Position numbers and translations under genes: made by a program
Notes under the pieces: generated by a model
The model's input: the letters and a program-made list of their open reading frames with translations, nothing else
Told to the model about the DNA's origin: nothing
Database searches by the model: none
Shown here: positions 62,025 to 64,000 of the stretch, piece by piece
How the letters are laid out: every line of letters begins with the position of its first letter
How positions within the stretch are numbered: the first letter of the stretch is position 1
Origin: Paramicrobacterium humi
GTDB lineage: Bacteria > Actinomycetota > Actinomycetes > Actinomycetales > Microbacteriaceae
DNA length: 64,000 nucleotides
NCBI RefSeq assembly: GCF_900105715.1
Contig: NZ_FNRY01000001.1
Span: 310,001-374,000, forward strand
Direction: 5' to 3'

Positions 62025-63377
62025 ATGCACGACGCAGTGCCGAAGCGCGACGGTCACGCGAACACGCGATCCATGTCACGGCGGGCGGCCGCAAGTGGCT
62101 GGGTGGGCAGCGCCCTCGAATACTTCGACTTCACGATCTACGCCTCGGCGGCTGCGCTTGTCTTCCCGCAAGTGTTCTTCCCCGACGAGTCGCCGGCGAT
62201 CGCTCTCATCGCCTCCCTCGCAACCTACGGCGTGGGGTACGTCGCCCGGCCGCTCGGCGCCTTCGTGCTCGGCAACTTCGGTGACAAGCACGGCCGAAAG
62301 AAGGTGCTCGTGTTCGCGATGCTCCTCATGGGCGTGTGCACCTTCGCGGTCGGCATCTTGCCCACCTACGCGCAAGTCGGCATGCTCGCGCCGATCCTGC
62401 TCGTCGCGCTTCGCCTCATCCAGGGCTTCGCCGTGGCCGGGGAGCTGGGCGGGGCGAGCGCGATGATCGTCGAGCACGCACCGCGTGAGAAGCGCGGCTT
62501 CTACGCGAGCTTCAGCCTCCAGGGCACGCAGGCCGGCAGCATCCTCGCGTCCGCGAGCTTCATCCCCCTCGCCGGCCTGCTTCCCTCCGACGCGTTCGAG
62601 GCGTGGGGCTGGCGCATCCCGTTCCTGCTCAGCGTCGTGGTGATCATCGCGGGGCTCGTCATCCGCAGTCGCGTCGCGGAGACCGAGGTGTTCCTCACGG
62701 AGACGGCGCAGCAGCGGGTGATGCGAGCCCCCGTGCTGCAGGTGTTCCGCGAGAACTGGCGCACGATCGTGCGCGCGGTCTGCATGGGCTTCGCCAACGT
62801 CATCGGCACGACGGTCGTCGTGTTCGGCACCGCGTATGCGACCCAGCCGGCCTACGGTGTGAACATGAGCGCGTCGACCTACTTGTGGATTCCCGTCATC
62901 GCGAACCTCGTCGCGATCGCGCTCATCCCCGTGTTCGGCCGCATCTCCGATCGCATCGGTCGCCGTCCGTTCATGATCTTCGGTCCCCTGAGCGCCGGCG
63001 TCCTGTCGTTCGCCTACCTGTGGGCGGTCAGCCAGAACAACGTCGTCCTCACCGTCGCTCTCGCGATTCTCATGTTCGGCGTGCTGTACCAGATGTGGAA
63101 CGCGACGTTCGCGAGCTTCTTCCAGGAGCTCTTCCCGACGCGCACGCGCGTGACGGGCTTCGCGATCTCGCAGAACATCGCCTTGCTCCTCGTGGCGTTC
63201 CTGCCGAGCCTCTTCACCCTCGTCGCCCCTCCCGGATCGGCATCCATCCCCCTCGTCATCGGCGGCTTCACGCTCGTCGTTGCGGCGATCTCGTCCATAG
63301 CGGCGTTCTTCTCGCCCGAGACCGCGGGCGGACGCATCACGAGTGACACCACCGAGCAGGAGCCGGCCCAAGCATGA
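62025..63377 (+). CDS. MHS-family MFS metabolite:H+ symporter
   Basis: A 450-residue, 12-helix MFS protein of the metabolite:H+ symporter group (relatives import shikimate, proline/betaine, citrate or alpha-ketoglutarate). It has the N-terminal GWVGSALEYFDFTIYASAAAL, the loop 2-3 motif NFGDKHGRKKVLVFAMLLMG and GFAVAGELGGASAMIVEHAP, all diagnostic for MHS. GGAAGG precedes ATG 62025; a frame opening at 61950 lies inside the operators. It overlaps the dehydrogenase gene by four bases, so it should import that enzyme's substrate or precursor. Confidence 0.92.
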   Translation: MHDAVPKRDGHANTRSMSRRAAASGWVGSALEYFDFTIYASAAALVFPQVFFPDESPAIALIASLATYGVGYVARPLGAFVLGNFGDKHGRKKVLVFAMLLMGVCTFAVGILPTYAQVGMLAPILLVALRLIQGFAVAGELGGASAMIVEHAPREKRGFYASFSLQGTQAGSILASASFIPLAGLLPSDAFEAWGWRIPFLLSVVVIIAGLVIRSRVAETEVFLTETAQQRVMRAPVLQVFRENWRTIVRAVCMGFANVIGTTVVVFGTAYATQPAYGVNMSASTYLWIPVIANLVAIALIPVFGRISDRIGRRPFMIFGPLSAGVLSFAYLWAVSQNNVVLTVALAILMFGVLYQMWNATFASFFQELFPTRTRVTGFAISQNIALLLVAFLPSLFTLVAPPGSASIPLVIGGFTLVVAAISSIAAFFSPETAGGRITSDTTEQEPAQA

Positions 63378-64000
63378 GCACGGGGCGCGGGGTCCCCGCG
63401 ACACCAGCGCGGGTCGCCCTCGTCGGCATCCACGGCTTCGGCGCGATCCACCGCCGCAATCTGGCGCGACTCGAGGCGCTCGGCCGGGTCCGTCTCGTCG
63501 CTGCGGCGGACCCCGCCGGGGCCGAGCCCGGCGAGCTTGACGGTGTGCCCGTCTACGCTGACCTCGGGTCGCTCTTGGAGGCCACGTCGCACGTGGACAT
63601 CGTGATCGTGTCCACGCCGATCCCCACCCACATGCCGCTCGCCCTGAGTGCGCTCGCGGCGGGAGCGGATGTCTACCTCGAGAAGCCCCCGGTCGCCTCG
63701 GCGGCGGACTTCGACAGGCTCACGGCAGCCGCGGATGCCGCCGGCGCGCGGATCCAGGTCGGTTTTCAAAGTCTCGGCTCGCACGCCTTGCCCGAGATCG
63801 CCTCGATCATCGCTCGAGGAGAGATCGGCGACGTCCGAGCGATCTCCGCGATCGGCTTGTGGTCGCGCGACCGCGCCTACTTCGCGCGGGCGCGGTGGGC
63901 GGGTCGGCGCATGCTCGACGGAGTTCCCGTCGTCGACGGCGTCGCCACCAACGCCCTCTCGCACGCCGTCGCGACAGCGCTCGCGCTTGCCGGCGCGCGT
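63374..64000 (+). CDS. Gfo/Idh/MocA-family NAD(P)-dependent dehydrogenase (gene cut by window edge)
   Basis: First 209 residues of an oxidoreductase. The Rossmann domain has VALVGIHGFGAIHRRNLARL (GxxGxGxxH-like nucleotide loop), VDIVIVSTPIPTHMPLAL and the family's DVYLEKPPV with the conserved Glu-Lys-Pro. The second domain begins IQVGFQSLGSHALPEIASII. Members act on sugars, inositols or their derivatives. Cotranscribed with the MHS transporter under the LacI-type operators, so it probably starts a small catabolic operon continuing beyond the window. Confidence 0.92.
   Translation, partial: MSTGRGVPATPARVALVGIHGFGAIHRRNLARLEALGRVRLVAAADPAGAEPGELDGVPVYADLGSLLEATSHVDIVIVSTPIPTHMPLALSALAAGADVYLEKPPVASAADFDRLTAAADAAGARIQVGFQSLGSHALPEIASIIARGEIGDVRAISAIGLWSRDRAYFARARWAGRRMLDGVPVVDGVATNALSHAVATALALAGAR

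Overview
The window is ordinary chromosome of a high-GC actinobacterium. Gene content (Mrp antiporter with fused A/B subunits, MetPS-type transporter, DUF222-HNH gene, DUF6350 gene next to purN-purH, actinobacterial PcrA, split succinyl-CoA synthetase), very strong GC3 bias, frequent leaderless starts and a recurrent CGGATGCCG word point to Microbacteriaceae. The family assignment is inference, not a database result. I see no tRNA or rRNA gene, CRISPR array, insertion sequence, phage or defence island.

Layout. 0-3.7 kb (minus strand): the start of glyA behind a clear ZTP riboswitch, a 53-residue unknown, the Mg transporter mgtE, a DUF2332 protein and a pentapeptide-repeat protein. 3.7-10.8 kb (plus): a cytoplasmic GH20 hexosaminidase, then six tightly overlapping genes (SIS isomerase, ROK kinase, PfkB kinase, class II aldolase, DeoR repressor, NagA-type deacetylase) that together look like an N-acetylhexosamine (GalNAc/tagatose-type) catabolic operon. 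10.9-12.3 kb: a DUF222-HNH endonuclease gene with an SOS-like box. 12.5-18.7 kb (minus): a complete mrp/mnh cation antiporter operon. 18.8-23.1 kb: an MFS exporter, an NSS transporter with its 37-residue MetS partner, and purU.

23.1-32.2 kb: amino-acid handling (AhpD-like protein, APC permease, divergent YheO/DauR-type regulator and MalY-type C-S lyase), a YihY membrane protein, then a dicarboxylate symporter divergent from a CitA/DcuS-like two-component system. 32.2-37.5 kb: a YrdB protein, a GlcD-type oxidase, an LLM flavoprotein coupled to an unusual GH13 enzyme, tatA and a DUF1992 protein. 37.5-39.8 kb (minus): nagZ-nagB, the GlcNAc counterpart of the first sugar cluster. 39.9-45.2 kb: a lipoprotein, GNAT, ATL-type DNA repair protein, secreted alpha-amylase with a LacI-type operator, an MBL-fold hydrolase behind a relic-like 25-codon leader, a YetF protein and a TDT transporter.

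45.3-50.5 kb (minus): a heterodimeric ABC exporter whose leader carries a 29-codon ORF and hairpin, preceded by a membrane-fused dimethylargininase. 50.5-56.1 kb (minus): purH, purN, a DUF6350 membrane protein, sucD and sucC. 56.3-64 kb: an MpaB-like protein, FUSC exporter, pcrA, a glycerophosphodiesterase, and the start of a LacI-type-controlled catabolic operon (MHS transporter plus Gfo/Idh/MocA dehydrogenase) cut by the right edge.

Themes: one-carbon/purine metabolism (ZTP-glyA, purU, purN, purH) and amino-sugar/polysaccharide use (GH20 operon, nagZB, two GH13 enzymes). I found no convincing wholly new system. The best leads are the uORF-hairpin leader of the ABC exporter, the relic leader before the MBL gene, the TM-dimethylargininase fusion, the altered GH13 catalytic motifs, and the codon-distorting CGGATGCCG word.
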